DNA of 64,000 nucleotides from Cupriavidus respiraculi. GTDB lineage: Bacteria; Pseudomonadota; Gammaproteobacteria; Burkholderiales; Burkholderiaceae. Shown here in pieces: positions 34,790 through 44,585 of this stretch; the first letter of the stretch is position 1; each line of letters begins with the position of its first letter. Below the pieces are notes generated by a model. It saw only the letters and a list, made by a program, of their open reading frames with translations. It was not told the origin of the DNA and made no database searches. Location: NCBI RefSeq assembly GCF_914271545.1, contig NZ_CAJZAH010000004.1, forward strand, positions 248,001 through 312,000. The letters are read 5' to 3'. Both the position numbers and the translations under genes were made by a program.

Positions 34790-35815
34790 CTACGGTGCAT
34801 CCGCCGTGCCGGACGGGCCGGCGGCGCCCGCGGCGAGCTGGCCGCTGCGGGCGATCCAGGCTTCGTAGGCGGCCCTTAGCCGCCAACCGGATTCGAGATC
34901 GCGCATGCCGAGGTATTGCGCCACCGCGGCAGGCCCGGCGCCGGCCTCGAAATGCATCGCGCCATAGGTATTGCGCAGGGTCTGGGGCGAGGCCCGTTCG
35001 CTGCGGCCGGCGAGAACGCCGGCCTCGTCGAGCAGGCGCTCGACGCGCCGGTACAGCGAGGCGGCATGCAATGGCTGGCCGTCGGTCGTGGTGGGAAACA
35101 CCAGGTTGCCGAGCGCTCCGCTCGCCCGGCGCAGCGCCAGCCAGTCGAGCAGGACCGGGCGCGCGAAAGCGAACACCGGGATGTCGTAGGCGCGCCCATT
35201 GTCCGTGCGCACCACATGCACGGCGCTCGCATCGTCCGCCAGGCTGTCGATGCGAAGGTGGCGGGCCTCACCCACTTTCAGTCCCGCGCCCAGCAGGATC
35301 GCGACCAGCGCCGTATCGCGCGAGCGCTTCCACACCGTGGGGCTTACCGCGCGCCCCTCGGGCCGCGGCGGCAAGCCGGGTGCCAGCACGCGCGAGACGA
35401 TGGCATCCCGCTCGGCCGGCAGCAGGAAGGCGGTCGGATCGTTCTCCCCTTCGGCCAGATGCGCGCGCACGGCCTGGCTCCCCGGGTTGTGCAGGCCCGC
35501 CTGCCGCAGCGACAGATGGTGGAACACCCGCTCGATCAGCCGCGTATAGCGGTAGCGATGGTGCTTCTGCAGCCCATGGGTGTCGAGAAACTCGCCAATC
35601 TGTTCTGCCGACCACGACAGCGGCGCCAGCCCGCGCTCGGCCGACCAGCGCAACAGCTTGCCCCACATGGAGCGGTACACCACAGCGGTGGCATGGCCGA
35701 AACCGTGCCTGGCCATCCAGGCATCGAACGCCTGTTCGGGATGCCGACGCCAGCCTTCGGCGTCCGCTTCGAACAGATCTCGCGGCGTGGCGTCCGATTG
35801 GGGGTTAGTGGTCAC
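34790..35815 (-). CDS. Tyrosine-recombinase-like protein with degenerate active site
   Basis: The 341-residue protein has the two-domain layout of tyrosine recombinases: a SAM-like N-terminal core-binding region (about 30-125) and a catalytic-fold region (about 130-325) with IVSRVL, LVAILLGAGLKVGEARHLRIDSL, TLRNTYGAMHFEAG and VAQYLGM. Several catalytic residues are altered: the first Arg is Lys (GLKVGE instead of GLRxSE), the HxLRHT box reads QTLRNT, and the LGH His is Met. The Arg in TLRNT and a possible Tyr in RAAYEAW remain. It may bind DNA without recombining it. No att-like repeats or mobile-element genes are seen beside it. Confidence 0.8.
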   Translation of the reverse strand: MTTNPQSDATPRDLFEADAEGWRRHPEQAFDAWMARHGFGHATAVVYRSMWGKLLRWSAERGLAPLSWSAEQIGEFLDTHGLQKHHRYRYTRLIERVFHHLSLRQAGLHNPGSQAVRAHLAEGENDPTAFLLPAERDAIVSRVLAPGLPPRPEGRAVSPTVWKRSRDTALVAILLGAGLKVGEARHLRIDSLADDASAVHVVRTDNGRAYDIPVFAFARPVLLDWLALRRASGALGNLVFPTTTDGQPLHAASLYRRVERLLDEAGVLAGRSERASPQTLRNTYGAMHFEAGAGPAAVAQYLGMRDLESGWRLRAAYEAWIARSGQLAAGAAGPSGTADAP

Positions 35816-35961
35816 TGGCTTACCTTACGGGCCGTGGAAATGCAGACATTGTAGACAAGGTCGGGGGGACGGCGGATGCCGCACAAGCCCGGCCAGCTCG
35901 TCTCGGGCACGGGCAAAAGCCGTTGCCACTCCCTCGCCCGCGTGCTACCTTTGAGCGAACC

Positions 35962-35977
35962 ATGCAACTGGTTGCAT
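35962..35977. promoter_or_regulatory. Palindrome upstream of the nitronate monooxygenase gene
   Basis: ATGCAAC and GTTGCAT form a perfect inverted repeat with a 2-base centre, about 60 bases before the ATG. It is a candidate operator, possibly for the PadR-type regulator coded just beyond this gene. Confidence 0.4.
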
Positions 35978-36037
35978 AGAGAAGCCATACGGCCTTTCGC
36001 CCGCGCCCATCCCGTTCAACCCGCCCGAGACCCCGCC

Positions 36038-37039
36038 ATGTCCCTTCCCCCCATCCTGCAGAACCGCCTGTCGCTGCCCGTGGTTGCCTCGCCGCTGTTC
36101 ATCATCTCCAACCCGGACCTCGTGATCGCCCAGTGCAAGGCGGGCGTGGTCGGCTCCTTTCCGGCGCTCAACGCCCGCCCCGCGCCATTGCTGGGCGAAT
36201 GGCTGGACCGCATCACGACCGAGCTGGCCGAGCACGATGCCCGCCATCCCGACCGTCCCAGCGCGCCGTTCGCGGTCAACCAGATCGTCCATCGCTCCAA
36301 CGACCGGCTGGATCACGACCTCGAGCTGTGCGTGCGCTATCGGGTCCCCATCGTCATCACCTCGCTGGGCGCGCGGACCGAGGTCAACGAAGCGGTGCAT
36401 TCCTACGGCGGGATCGTGCTGCATGACGTGATCAACAACACGTTCGCCCGCAAGGCCATCGAGAAAGGCGCGGACGGCCTGATCGCCGTGGCCGCGGGCG
36501 CCGGTGGCCACGCGGGCACGCAATCGCCCTTCGCGCTGCTGCACGAGATCCGCGAATGGTTCGACGGTCCTCTGCTGCTGTCCGGCGCGATCGCCTCGGG
36601 CAACGGCGTGCTGGCCGCGCAGGCCGCGGGCGCGGACCTGGCCTATATCGGCTCGGCCTTTATCGCCACCGAGGAGGCGAACGCCGACCCGGCCTACAAG
36701 CAGATGATCGTGGACAGCGCGGCGGGGGACATCGTCTATTCCAACCTCTTCACCGGCGTCCATGGCAACTACCTGCGCCAGAGCGTGATCAACGCGGGGC
36801 TGGATCCGGACGCGCTGCCGGAGTCGGATGCGACCAAGATGAATTTCGGCTCGAACCGCGTCAAGCCGTGGAAGGATATCTGGGGCGCCGGCCAGGGCGT
36901 GGGCGCGATCAAGCGCGTGGTGCCGGCCGCCGCGCTGGTGGCGCGGCTGATCGACGAGTATGCGCAGGCGCGGCATCGGCTGGGCCTGCCGGCGACGAAC
37001 GCCGCGGCACGCCAGGACTCGCCCGCCGAAGCGATGTAA
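36038..37039 (+). CDS. Nitronate monooxygenase (2-nitropropane dioxygenase family)
   Basis: This FMN-dependent TIM-barrel enzyme oxidises alkyl nitronates such as propionate 3-nitronate to aldehydes and nitrite. The 333-residue protein starts at ATG 36038 (MSLPPILQNRLSLPVVASPL). Family motifs are NARPAPLLGEWLDRI, FAVNQIVHRSNDRLDHDL, AVAAGAGGHAGTQSPFALL and GADLAYIGSAFIATEEA. The His in GGHAG is near the FMN site. The next gene is a convergent PadR regulator 15 bases away. Confidence 0.93.
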   Translation: MSLPPILQNRLSLPVVASPLFIISNPDLVIAQCKAGVVGSFPALNARPAPLLGEWLDRITTELAEHDARHPDRPSAPFAVNQIVHRSNDRLDHDLELCVRYRVPIVITSLGARTEVNEAVHSYGGIVLHDVINNTFARKAIEKGADGLIAVAAGAGGHAGTQSPFALLHEIREWFDGPLLLSGAIASGNGVLAAQAAGADLAYIGSAFIATEEANADPAYKQMIVDSAAGDIVYSNLFTGVHGNYLRQSVINAGLDPDALPESDATKMNFGSNRVKPWKDIWGAGQGVGAIKRVVPAAALVARLIDEYAQARHRLGLPATNAAARQDSPAEAM

Positions 37040-37054
37040 GGCGCGCGGCGACGG

Positions 37055-37627
37055 TCAGCCCTGGCTGTCGCCGCCCTCCCCCCGCGGCGGGCCGGCTTCC
37101 ACGTCGAGCAGCGGCAGCAGTTCCACGCCCCACTCCACCCAGTCCTGTTCGTAGCGGATGCCGCGCCGCAGCAGCGCATGGCGCAACCGCTGTCCGCGAT
37201 CGAGCCCCGTCCCGGAAAAGTCGCGTTGCTCGATCCGGTGATATTGCGCCAGCCGTTCCTGGTGCAGCGCGATCATGCGCCGCATTTCGGCGCCGAGGCC
37301 CAGCGGGCCGATCACCGCGTCCGCGCGCAGCTTGACCAGGATCTCGTCGCGCTGGTCCAGACCGGAGGTAGGCATCAGCACCCATCGCATCAGTTCCTCG
37401 CGGCCCGCTGGCAATACCGAGTACACCTTCTTGCGGCTCTTCGGATCGTCCTCGTTGTCGGGCGCGGCAATCCAGCCGCTGTCGGCCATGCGCCCGAGTT
37501 CGCGATAGATCTGCTGATGCGTGGCATGCCAGAAATAGCCGATGGAGCGGTCGAAGCGGCGCGCCAGTTCATAGCCCGAGGACGGCTTCTCTAGCAGGGA
37601 AATCAGGAGGGCGTGCTGAGTGGACAT
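37055..37627 (-). CDS. PadR-family transcriptional regulator
   Basis: The 190-residue protein has an N-terminal winged helix (MSTQHALLISLLEKPSSGYELARRF in two parts, then DRSIGYFWHATHQQIYRELGRM), typical of PadR regulators, and a C-terminal helical dimerisation part rich in Arg. In-frame upstream starts at 37648 and earlier exist and no Shine-Dalgarno decides between them; 37627 fits the family N-terminus best. It is convergent with the nitronate monooxygenase gene and may respond to an aromatic or nitro compound, which is inference. Confidence 0.9.
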   Translation of the reverse strand: MSTQHALLISLLEKPSSGYELARRFDRSIGYFWHATHQQIYRELGRMADSGWIAAPDNEDDPKSRKKVYSVLPAGREELMRWVLMPTSGLDQRDEILVKLRADAVIGPLGLGAEMRRMIALHQERLAQYHRIEQRDFSGTGLDRGQRLRHALLRRGIRYEQDWVEWGVELLPLLDVEAGPPRGEGGDSQG

Positions 37628-37776
37628 GCGTAAGGTGGGGCGGCGCATCGGTTCGGCGGGATGCGCCATGGTAATGCAAGCCTGCGCGCGCAGCCCGGCG
37701 CCGTGTAGGAGGAGCGCCCCTTGCGCGCCCGGAGTGCCCGTACTAGGCTGGTCGCAATCGATAGAGGAGGGCTTCC

Positions 37777-38199
37777 ATGTCGCCTGCACGAACCTTGAAT
37801 CCAACCCGTATCGCCGCGCGGATCGGCGCATCGCTCGCGCTGGCGCTGCTGTCCGCGGCCACCGCGCCCGCCCTTGCGCAAGGCACGCAGCCCGCCCAGT
37901 CCGGCTACACGGGGCCGTCCACCGTGCCCGTCATGACGGTGAAACAGCTGCTGGACCAGGGCAAGGACGACCAGCAGGTAACGGTGCGCGGCAAGCTGGC
38001 GCGCCATATCGGCGGCGATCGCTATGTGCTGGTGGACAGCACCGGTGAGATGCAGGTGGATATCGACAAGCGCTATTTCCCGCAGGGCCAGCCTATCGAC
38101 GCCAACGACACGGTGGAGCTGACGGGGGAGTTCGACAAGGAAACCTTCGGCACATCCGAGCTTGACGTGAAGCAGGTCAAGCTGATTCCGGCCCGATAG
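37777..38199 (+). CDS. Periplasmic BOF (NirD/YgiW/YdeI-type) stress protein
   Basis: The 140-residue protein has a signal peptide (basic start, hydrophobic core LALALLSAATA and cleavage near ALAQG at 34-35). The mature part is an OB-fold of the BOF type: MTVKQLLDQGKDDQQVTVRGKL, YVLVDSTGEMQVDIDKRYF and VELTGEFDKE. Family members YgiW and YdeI affect resistance to peroxide, metals or cationic peptides. It is 18 bases before a thioredoxin-like gene and probably cotranscribed. Confidence 0.9.
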   Translation: MSPARTLNPTRIAARIGASLALALLSAATAPALAQGTQPAQSGYTGPSTVPVMTVKQLLDQGKDDQQVTVRGKLARHIGGDRYVLVDSTGEMQVDIDKRYFPQGQPIDANDTVELTGEFDKETFGTSELDVKQVKLIPAR

Positions 38200-38217
38200 G
38201 CACGCAGGAGCCATCCG

Positions 38218-38568
38218 ATGACCATGACCCAGACCTACGCGCCCACCGAACCGCCGCGGGCGGATGTCGACGCCATGACAGGCCCCACGGTGGTCGAGTT
38301 CGGCGCGCCCTGGTGCGGCTTCTGCATGCGCGCCCAGCCGCTGATCGCGTCGGCGTTCGCCAACCATCCCGACATCCGCCATCTGAAGATCGAGGATGGC
38401 AGCGGACGCCCGCTGGGGCGCTCGTTCCGCGTCAAGCTGTGGCCGACGCTGATCTTCCTGCGCGACGGCAAGGAGATCGGCCGGCTGGTGCGTCCGAACG
38501 ATGCCCGCGCCATCGCCGATGCGCTGAACCAGATCGATGGCGGCTCCGGCAGCGCATCGCCGGAATGA
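38218..38568 (+). CDS. Thioredoxin-family protein
   Basis: The 116-residue protein has a thioredoxin fold with the redox motif APWCGFC in place of the standard WCGPC, and the cis-Pro motif VKLWPTLIFLRDGKEIGRLVR. No signal peptide, so it acts in the cytoplasm. The Pro-to-Phe change inside the CxxC would alter the redox potential. It directly follows the BOF gene. Confidence 0.92.
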   Translation: MTMTQTYAPTEPPRADVDAMTGPTVVEFGAPWCGFCMRAQPLIASAFANHPDIRHLKIEDGSGRPLGRSFRVKLWPTLIFLRDGKEIGRLVRPNDARAIADALNQIDGGSGSASPE

Positions 38569-38584
38569 GCGCCGGCGCCGCCGG

Positions 38585-38746
38585 CTAGTCGATGATCTCG
38601 GCGCAGGCGTCGGTCGGCAATGCCGCCACGCCGCCGACCAGGGGCACCATCTTGATGCCCGCCGAGGCCACGCGGCACGGCGCCGCCAACACGCCGCAGC
38701 CGCTCAGCGGCGCCACCAGCGCCAGTACCATCAGAAGTCGCTTCAC
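38585..38746 (-). CDS. Small lipoprotein, DUF6726-like
   Basis: A 53-residue reading frame starts with GTG at 38746, preceded by GGGA. It codes for KRLLMVLALVAPLSGCGVLA at the N-terminus, a lipoprotein signal with lipobox LSGC, and then CRVASAGIKMVPLVGG and DACAEIID. The pattern resembles the small DUF6726 proteins of Cupriavidus and Burkholderia. Function unknown. It follows purT-side DNA by a short gap but reads on the same strand as purT, downstream of it. Confidence 0.75.
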   Translation of the reverse strand: MKRLLMVLALVAPLSGCGVLAAPCRVASAGIKMVPLVGGVAALPTDACAEIID

Positions 38747-38778
38747 GTCGATCCCGTCATCGTAGTCAGCCCGCCGGC

Positions 38779-39975
38779 TTACCGGACCTTGACCCGGCCG
38801 GCGGCGTCCTTCGCGCGCGCCCGGGCGGTTTCCACATCGGCGTCGTAGGCGAGCGCCACGCCCATGCGGCGCTTGGCAAAGCTCTCCGGCTTGCCGAACA
38901 GGCGCAGCTCGGTCTGCGGAACGTGCAGGGCCTCATCCACGCCGTCGAACGCCACGCCCTTTCCTTCCACGCCGCCATAGATCACCGCGCTGGCGCCCGG
39001 GCTCTTGAGCGCCGTGCTGACGGGCAGGCCCAGAATGGCGCGCGCGTGCAGCTCGAATTCGTTCTGCCACTGCGTGATCATGGTCACCATGCCGGTATCG
39101 TGCGGGCGCGGGCTGACTTCGCTGAACCATACCTGCTCGCCCTTGACGAACAGCTCGACGCCGAACAGCCCCTGGCCGCCCAGGTCGCCGGTGACGGCGC
39201 GGGCGATCTCGCGCGCCTTGTGCAGCGCGGCCGGATGCATCGGATGCGGCTGCCAGCTCTCGACGTAGTCGCCCGCCACCTGCACGTGGCCAATCGGCTC
39301 ACAGAAGTGCGTCTGCACCTGGCCGTCCGCGCCCAGCGCCCGCACGGTCAGCAGCGTGATCTCGTAGTCGAAGTCGATAAAGCCCTCGACGATCACGCGG
39401 CCGTGGCTGACGCGCCCGCCCGCCATCGCATACTCCCACGCCGCCTTGACGTCCTGCGGGCCGTCGATCTTGCTCTGCCCCTTGCCGGAACTGCTCATCA
39501 CCGGCTTGACCACGCACGGATAGCCGATGCCGCTGTCGATGGCCGCCTGCAGCTCATCCAGCGAATCGCAGAAGCGGTACGGGCTGGTAGGCAGCCCGAG
39601 CGTCTCGGCCGCCAGGCGGCGGATGCCCTCGCGGTCCATGGTCAGGCGCGCGGCGCGGGCGGTCGGGATGACGCGCACCGTGCCGGCGGCCTCCAGCGCC
39701 TCGAGCACCGGCGTGGCGATGGCTTCGATCTCGGGCACCACCAGATCCGGCCGCTCCGCCTCGATCAGTGCCTGCAACTGCGCGGGATCGCTCATGGCGA
39801 TGGTGCGCGCGTGGTGCGCCACCTGCTGGCCCGGGGCATTGTCGTAGCGGTCAACGGCGATCGTTTCGACGCCGAGCCGCTGCAGCGCGATCAGGACTTC
39901 CTTGCCGAGCTCGCCGGAGCCGAGCAGCATGACTTTGGTGGCGGAGGGAGAGAGCGGGGTTCCGATGGTGGCCAT
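38779..39975 (-). CDS. purT: Formate-dependent phosphoribosylglycinamide formyltransferase 2
   Basis: PurT makes formyl-GAR from GAR, formate and ATP in purine synthesis, replacing the folate-dependent PurN step. The 398-residue ATP-grasp protein starts at ATG 39975. Motifs are [73 protein letters not shown] and [13 protein letters not shown]. It diverges from the racemase gene. Confidence 0.97.
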   Translation of the reverse strand: MATIGTPLSPSATKVMLLGSGELGKEVLIALQRLGVETIAVDRYDNAPGQQVAHHARTIAMSDPAQLQALIEAERPDLVVPEIEAIATPVLEALEAAGTVRVIPTARAARLTMDREGIRRLAAETLGLPTSPYRFCDSLDELQAAIDSGIGYPCVVKPVMSSSGKGQSKIDGPQDVKAAWEYAMAGGRVSHGRVIVEGFIDFDYEITLLTVRALGADGQVQTHFCEPIGHVQVAGDYVESWQPHPMHPAALHKAREIARAVTGDLGGQGLFGVELFVKGEQVWFSEVSPRPHDTGMVTMITQWQNEFELHARAILGLPVSTALKSPGASAVIYGGVEGKGVAFDGVDEALHVPQTELRLFGKPESFAKRRMGVALAYDADVETARARAKDAAGRVKVR

Positions 39976-40111
39976 GTCAGACGCCAGAAAGAGGAAAGGA
40001 CGAATTGTACGTCCCCCACGCCGGCCTCCGCGGCCAATATACTGCGCGTTTGTTCGCGACATCGACCGCGTCCCGGCAAGCGGGACGCGCCGCCAACCGA
40101 GGAATGACGAC

Positions 40112-40816
40112 ATGCCCCGACATATCGGCATCGTAGGCTGCTCCGCCGAAGGCGCGGCCCTGTGCTACCGGACCATCTGCGTGGAAGGCGCCCAGTGGCT
40201 CGGCCCCCATGCGCACCCCGAAGTCTCGCTGCATACGCACTCGCTGGCCGCCTATGTGCAATGCCTGGATGCCGGCGACATGCAGGGCGTCGCCGACCTG
40301 ATGCTGTCGTCAGCCCGGAAGCTGGCCGCGGCGGGGGCGGACTTCGTGATCTGCCCCGACAACACGATTCACCAGGCGCTCGCACTGGTCACGCCGCGCT
40401 CGCCGCTGCCGTGGCTGCATATCGCGGAGGTGGCGGCGGAACAGGCCGCCGCGCGCGGCTATCGCCGGATCGGCGTGCTCGGCACGGGCTGGCTGGTGGA
40501 TAGCGATGTCTATCCCGGCGCGCTGTCGGCGCGCGGCCTGACAGCCATCCGGCCGACCCGCGACGAACGCGACGAGGTCCATCGCATCATCATGGACGAA
40601 CTGGTCAGCGGCGTGTTCCGCCCCGAGTCGGTGGCGAGCCTGCAGGGCGTGATTGCCCGCATGAAGGCGGACGGCTGCGATGCGGTGGTGCTCGGCTGCA
40701 CCGAACTGCCACTGGTATTGAACGATCAGAACGCGGCCCTGCCCACGTTGGACTCCACGCGGCTGCTGGCCCGGGCGGCCCTGCGCCACGCCACGGCGCA
40801 AGGCACGATGGCCTGA
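40112..40816 (+). CDS. Aspartate/glutamate racemase family protein
   Basis: The 234-residue protein has the two-cysteine active site of PLP-independent Asp/Glu racemases: [13 protein letters not shown] (first Cys, about residue 83) and [14 protein letters not shown] (second Cys, about residue 194). The N-terminus [20 protein letters not shown] is typical of YgeA-like members. It starts at ATG 40112, 136 bases from the divergent purT. Substrate uncertain between aspartate, glutamate and a broader set of amino acids. Confidence 0.9.
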   Translation: MPRHIGIVGCSAEGAALCYRTICVEGAQWLGPHAHPEVSLHTHSLAAYVQCLDAGDMQGVADLMLSSARKLAAAGADFVICPDNTIHQALALVTPRSPLPWLHIAEVAAEQAAARGYRRIGVLGTGWLVDSDVYPGALSARGLTAIRPTRDERDEVHRIIMDELVSGVFRPESVASLQGVIARMKADGCDAVVLGCTELPLVLNDQNAALPTLDSTRLLARAALRHATAQGTMA

Positions 40817-40849
40817 CCGCCGCGCGGGCGGCATCCGGGCCTCGTCGCG

Positions 40850-41272
40850 TCAGCCGCGCATGCTCACGTAACCCTCGTCCGAAATGTGCCAGCCTGGGTT
40901 GTGGGCGATCTCCCATACATGGCCGTCCGGGTCGGCGAAGCAGCCGGAATAGCCGCCCCAGGGCGTGGCCTTGGCCGGCTTCAGGATCGGCGCGCGCAGC
41001 GACAGCGCGAGCGCCATGATGCGGTCGACCTCCCCGGGAGACTCGACGTTGTGGCCCAGCGCAAAGGCATGGCCATGGCCGGCGCTGGCCGCCTGGATGT
41101 CCTGTTCGAAGGAACGCCGGGACCAGAGGGCCAGCACGAACCCATTGCACTGGAAGAACATGACGTCACCGTCGTCGAAGCCGGGGGTCCAGCCCAGGCC
41201 CGCGCAATAGAAGGCCCGGGAAGCAGCCAGATCGGTGACGGGCAGGGTGATGACGCTCACACGCTGTTTCAT
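40850..41272 (-). CDS. VOC-family (glyoxalase/bleomycin-resistance fold) protein
   Basis: The 140-residue protein starts at ATG 41272 (MKQRVSVITLPVTDLAASRAFY). It has two beta-alpha-beta-beta-beta modules typical of the VOC fold, with GLGWTPGF near 30 and GYSGCFADPDGHVWEIAHNP near 115, where the Glu is a usual metal ligand. Members bind or transform small molecules; the substrate cannot be read from sequence. It is convergent with the racemase gene. Confidence 0.9.
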   Translation of the reverse strand: MKQRVSVITLPVTDLAASRAFYCAGLGWTPGFDDGDVMFFQCNGFVLALWSRRSFEQDIQAASAGHGHAFALGHNVESPGEVDRIMALALSLRAPILKPAKATPWGGYSGCFADPDGHVWEIAHNPGWHISDEGYVSMRG

Positions 41273-41505
41273 CTCGCACTCCTTGTATGGGGGCAGCATG
41301 GGCATCCCCGGGCGGGTCAAGGAGAGGAGCACGCGAGCCCTCCGCCTGGAGCGCCAGGAGAAGGTCGCGGGTCGGGCAATGCCGACTGAATGCCCGTGCC
41401 GGGCATGGGCGGACTAACCGATACCGCCCCGTCATTTTCGACGGAGGCTATTTTGCCGCCGGGACGGGGCCGGCGGCAAGGGTTCCGCTGGCGCGAAGCG
41501 GTGCG

Positions 41506-41676
41506 CTACGACGGGTCTTTCGTCCGCGTGCGGGACACGGCGGCCATGATGCCCAGCCCCAGCACGATCACGCAGGCGATGGCCACATAGACCTGCGCCA
41601 CGCCGGCCGTGATCAGGGCCCAGGCGATACCGCCCACCACCAGCAAAACACCGAGCAGATACAGCGCGAATGACAT
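41506..41676 (-). CDS. 56-residue two-helix membrane protein
   Basis: A short gene with AGGAG seven bases before the ATG at 41676. The product has two hydrophobic helices, roughly FALYLLGVLLVVGGIAWALI and VYVAIACVIVLGLGIMAAV, joined by a short turn, and ends RTRTKDPS. No function recognised. The 41273-41505 gap upstream of its stop holds nothing I can identify. Confidence 0.75.
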   Translation of the reverse strand: MSFALYLLGVLLVVGGIAWALITAGVAQVYVAIACVIVLGLGIMAAVSRTRTKDPS

Positions 41677-41820
41677 AGGTTGCTCCTGTCAGTTGGCCAA
41701 TCGTCTTGTTCTGTCTGCAACGGTAGCAAGCGGCCGCGCGAGCGTGGATAGGACGCAGGCGGACACTGGCGTAGGTCCAGTCTTACCAGCGCGATGTGCG
41801 CGGTGCGATACGGACTCAAT

Positions 41821-41856
41821 AAAAAATGCCGCCCGGCGCGCAGACCATGGCGGCAT
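41821..41856 (-). terminator. Terminator after the fourth MCP gene
   Basis: On the minus strand ATGCCGCC pairs with GGCGGCAT across a 15-base loop, followed by TTTTTT. It lies 22 bases after the MCP stop. Confidence 0.7.
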
Positions 41857-41878
41857 GTCAGGGAAGCCAGTGCGCGGC

Positions 41879-43483
41879 TCAGGCCATCGCCAGCGAGCGC
41901 GGCGTGGCCACCGGCAGGCTGCCGGGCGCGTCCTGGGTCTGGCCGCGCGCAGGCAGCCGAAACACGTTCACGGCCTCGGCCAGCTTGTGCGCCTGCGCCT
42001 CCAGCGAGGCGGCGGCCGCCGCGGCCTGTTCGACCAGGGCGGCGTTCTGCTGCGTCACGCCGTCCATTTCCGCGACCGCGCCGTTGACCTGGTCGATGCC
42101 GCGTGCCTGCTCTTCGGACGCGCCCGATATCTCCGCCATGATGCCGGTCACGCGCTGGACCGCATCCAGGATCTCCTGCATGGTGGCGCCCGCGGTCTTG
42201 ACCTGCTCCGAGCCCACCTCGACCTTCTGCACGGAGTCTTCGATCAGCCCCTTGATTTCCTTGGCCGCGGCCGCGCTGCGCTGCGCGAGGCTGCGCACCT
42301 CGGTGGCGACCACCGCGAAGCCCTTGCCCTGCTCGCCCGCCCGTGCGGCTTCCACGGCGGCATTGAGCGCCAGGATATTGGTCTGGAACGCGATGCTGTC
42401 GATCACGCCAACGATTTCGGCGATGCGCGTCGAACTGCCCGCGATCGCGCCCATGGTCTGCACCACGCTGTCCACCGCCTCGTGGCCACGATGCGCGACG
42501 CTCGATGCCTGCGCCGCCATCTGGTTGGCCTGGCGCGCGCTGTCGGCGTTCTGCTTCACGGTAGAGGCCAGTTCCTCCATGCTCGCCGCGGTTTCCTCCA
42601 GCGACGCGGCCTGCTGCTCGGTGCGGCTGGACAGGTCGGTATTGCCCGAGGCGATTTCCCTGGCGCCGATATTGATCTCATCCACGCCCTGGCGCACCTG
42701 GCTGACGGTGCGAGCCAGGCTGGCCTGCATGCGACGCAGGGTCGCCAGCAGCGTGCCCACCTCGGTGTTGCCGCGGTCCTCGATCGGATTGGTCAGGTCT
42801 CCGGCGGCGATGCGCGTGAGCAGCGCGCCCACCCGTTCCAGCGGCCGCACGATCAGCTGTCGCGACAGCTGGTGGGTGGCGAAAGCCGCGGCCACGCTGA
42901 TCGCCAGCACCACGCCAAGGACGGCAACGAACAGGCGATGGAACACGGCGATATCGTCCATGGCGGCGCGCCCCACCTGCTCGGACATCGCCATGAAGCC
43001 GTCGCGCGCGTCCATGAATTTGTCCTGCGCCTTCTGCGTGCCCTGCTTCAGGTAAGCCTCCATGTCGCCGGCCTCCAGCACGCGCCCCACGCCTTGCAGG
43101 TTGCCGCTGAGGTTGCGATAGGCGTCGATCAGCGCGGCGCTGGCCTTGCGGTCCTCCTCCGTCAGCGCGGCCTCGAAGGCCGCGAAGCTCTTGTCGGCCG
43201 CGGCGAGATGCTTGCGCGCGGACAGCAGCGACGTCTTGTCCTCGCCATTGCCCTGTGCCACGCGGGTGGAGTAGCGGCTCATGTCGGTACGCGCCGCGAC
43301 CAGCGACAGCGAGGCGGCGTTGACGCTGTTGCCCTCCTGCACGGAGTTCCGATACAGCGTGTGCACGTCCGCGTTCACGCGCTGCAGCGCGAAGTAGCCC
43401 AGCGCGCCCAGCGACAGTTGCAGCACCAGGAACAGCACCACTACGGCAAGCAGCGCCTGCGAGATCTTGATCTTGTTGAACAT
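41879..43483 (-). CDS. Methyl-accepting chemotaxis protein, Tar-like (no C-terminal tether)
   Basis: The 534-residue receptor starts at ATG 43483 ([17 protein letters not shown]). It has TM1 (about 8-30), a periplasmic four-helix sensor, TM2 (about 188-210), HAMP ([21 protein letters not shown]) and the signalling domain with [20 protein letters not shown]. It ends [12 protein letters not shown], with no xWxxF tail. It stands alone next to the Bug receptor and amidohydrolase genes, away from the che clusters, and is more diverged from the other three MCPs. Confidence 0.94.
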   Translation of the reverse strand: MFNKIKISQALLAVVVLFLVLQLSLGALGYFALQRVNADVHTLYRNSVQEGNSVNAASLSLVAARTDMSRYSTRVAQGNGEDKTSLLSARKHLAAADKSFAAFEAALTEEDRKASAALIDAYRNLSGNLQGVGRVLEAGDMEAYLKQGTQKAQDKFMDARDGFMAMSEQVGRAAMDDIAVFHRLFVAVLGVVLAISVAAAFATHQLSRQLIVRPLERVGALLTRIAAGDLTNPIEDRGNTEVGTLLATLRRMQASLARTVSQVRQGVDEINIGAREIASGNTDLSSRTEQQAASLEETAASMEELASTVKQNADSARQANQMAAQASSVAHRGHEAVDSVVQTMGAIAGSSTRIAEIVGVIDSIAFQTNILALNAAVEAARAGEQGKGFAVVATEVRSLAQRSAAAAKEIKGLIEDSVQKVEVGSEQVKTAGATMQEILDAVQRVTGIMAEISGASEEQARGIDQVNGAVAEMDGVTQQNAALVEQAAAAAASLEAQAHKLAEAVNVFRLPARGQTQDAPGSLPVATPRSLAMA

Positions 43484-43589
43484 ACCCGTTTCCGTCGATT
43501 CAGGACCGTGGCCGGAATGGCCGCGCGCGCAGGCGGCGCACGTCACGATGCGGCGGGACCCACCGCCGCACCGGCGCCGCCCGGCACGC

Positions 43590-44585
43590 TCAGTCCAGTT
43601 GCAGTTTGGCTTGCGCCGCGACCTTCTTCCACTTGGCGATCTCGCCGCGGCGGAAGGTGTCCAGTTCGGCCGGCGAGGAGCCGATGATTTCCGCGCCGAT
43701 GCCCGCGAGCTTCTCGGCCACGGCGGGGTCCTTCAGCGTCTGCGACAGCGCGCGCGAGACCTGCTCGATGATGGCCGGCGGCGTGCCGGCCGGCGCGAAC
43801 ACCGCATTCCACTCGTAGCTTTCGTAGCCCGGCACGCCGGATTCGGCAATCGTCGGCAGATTGGGCACCGCCTTGGAGCGCTGGCCGCCGCCCACCGCCA
43901 CCGCGCGCAGCTTGCCGTTCTTGATGTGCTGCGAGGCCGAGCCCAGGCTGGCGAACATCACCGGCACCTGCCCCGCCATCACGTCGACCATGGCCGGACC
44001 GCCGCCCTTGTAGGCCACGTGTTCCAGGTTCGTTTTGGCCAGCACGTTGAACAGCTCCCCCGCCAGATGCTGCGCCGAGCCGTTGCCGGCGGAGGCGAAG
44101 TGGATGGGCTTGCCGGAGTCGGGCTGGCCGAGCTTGATCAGGTCCGCGACGGACTGCACCGGGTAGGAGGGCGTGACCACGAGCACATTCGGCACACGCA
44201 GCAGCAGCGAGACCGGCGCGAAGTCCTTCAGCGTGTCGAACTGCATCTTGCTGTGCAGCGCCGGGTTCTGCGCGTGGTTCGATGCGTCGAGCATCAGCGT
44301 GTAGCCATCGGGCTTGGCGCGCGCGGCAAAGGTACCGCCGATCATGCCGCCGGCGCCGCCGCGGTTGTCGATCACGACGGTCTGGCCCAGCAGCGTCGAC
44401 AGCTTGGGGGCGATCAGCCGCGCGACCACGTCGACGGTGCCGCCAGGGGGATAGGTCACCACCAGCGTGATGGGACGGTCGGGATAGGCCGCCGAGGCCG
44501 TGCCCGCGACACCGGCCAGCAGGGCGCCGGCCATCCATACGCCCGCGCGGCGGGACAGATGCTGGACAAGGGAGGAAAGTCTCAT
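43590..44585 (-). CDS. Bug/TctC-type periplasmic solute-binding protein
   Basis: These receptors capture carboxylates for tripartite tricarboxylate transporters or sensing. The 331-residue protein starts at ATG 44585 with a Sec signal peptide (cut near [11 protein letters not shown], about residue 33). Family motifs are [60 protein letters not shown] and [18 protein letters not shown]. Its ATG overlaps the stop of the amidohydrolase gene (ATGA). It could serve the TctAB-type permease at 46492-48421, though it is in a different transcript. Confidence 0.94.
   Translation of the reverse strand: MRLSSLVQHLSRRAGVWMAGALLAGVAGTASAAYPDRPITLVVTYPPGGTVDVVARLIAPKLSTLLGQTVVIDNRGGAGGMIGGTFAARAKPDGYTLMLDASNHAQNPALHSKMQFDTLKDFAPVSLLLRVPNVLVVTPSYPVQSVADLIKLGQPDSGKPIHFASAGNGSAQHLAGELFNVLAKTNLEHVAYKGGGPAMVDVMAGQVPVMFASLGSASQHIKNGKLRAVAVGGGQRSKAVPNLPTIAESGVPGYESYEWNAVFAPAGTPPAIIEQVSRALSQTLKDPAVAEKLAGIGAEIIGSSPAELDTFRRGEIAKWKKVAAQAKLQLD

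Noticed and set aside
34790-35815. A genomic island marked by the integrase-like gene
   Set aside because: No tRNA, att-like repeat or other mobile gene is nearby, and the active site looks degenerate.
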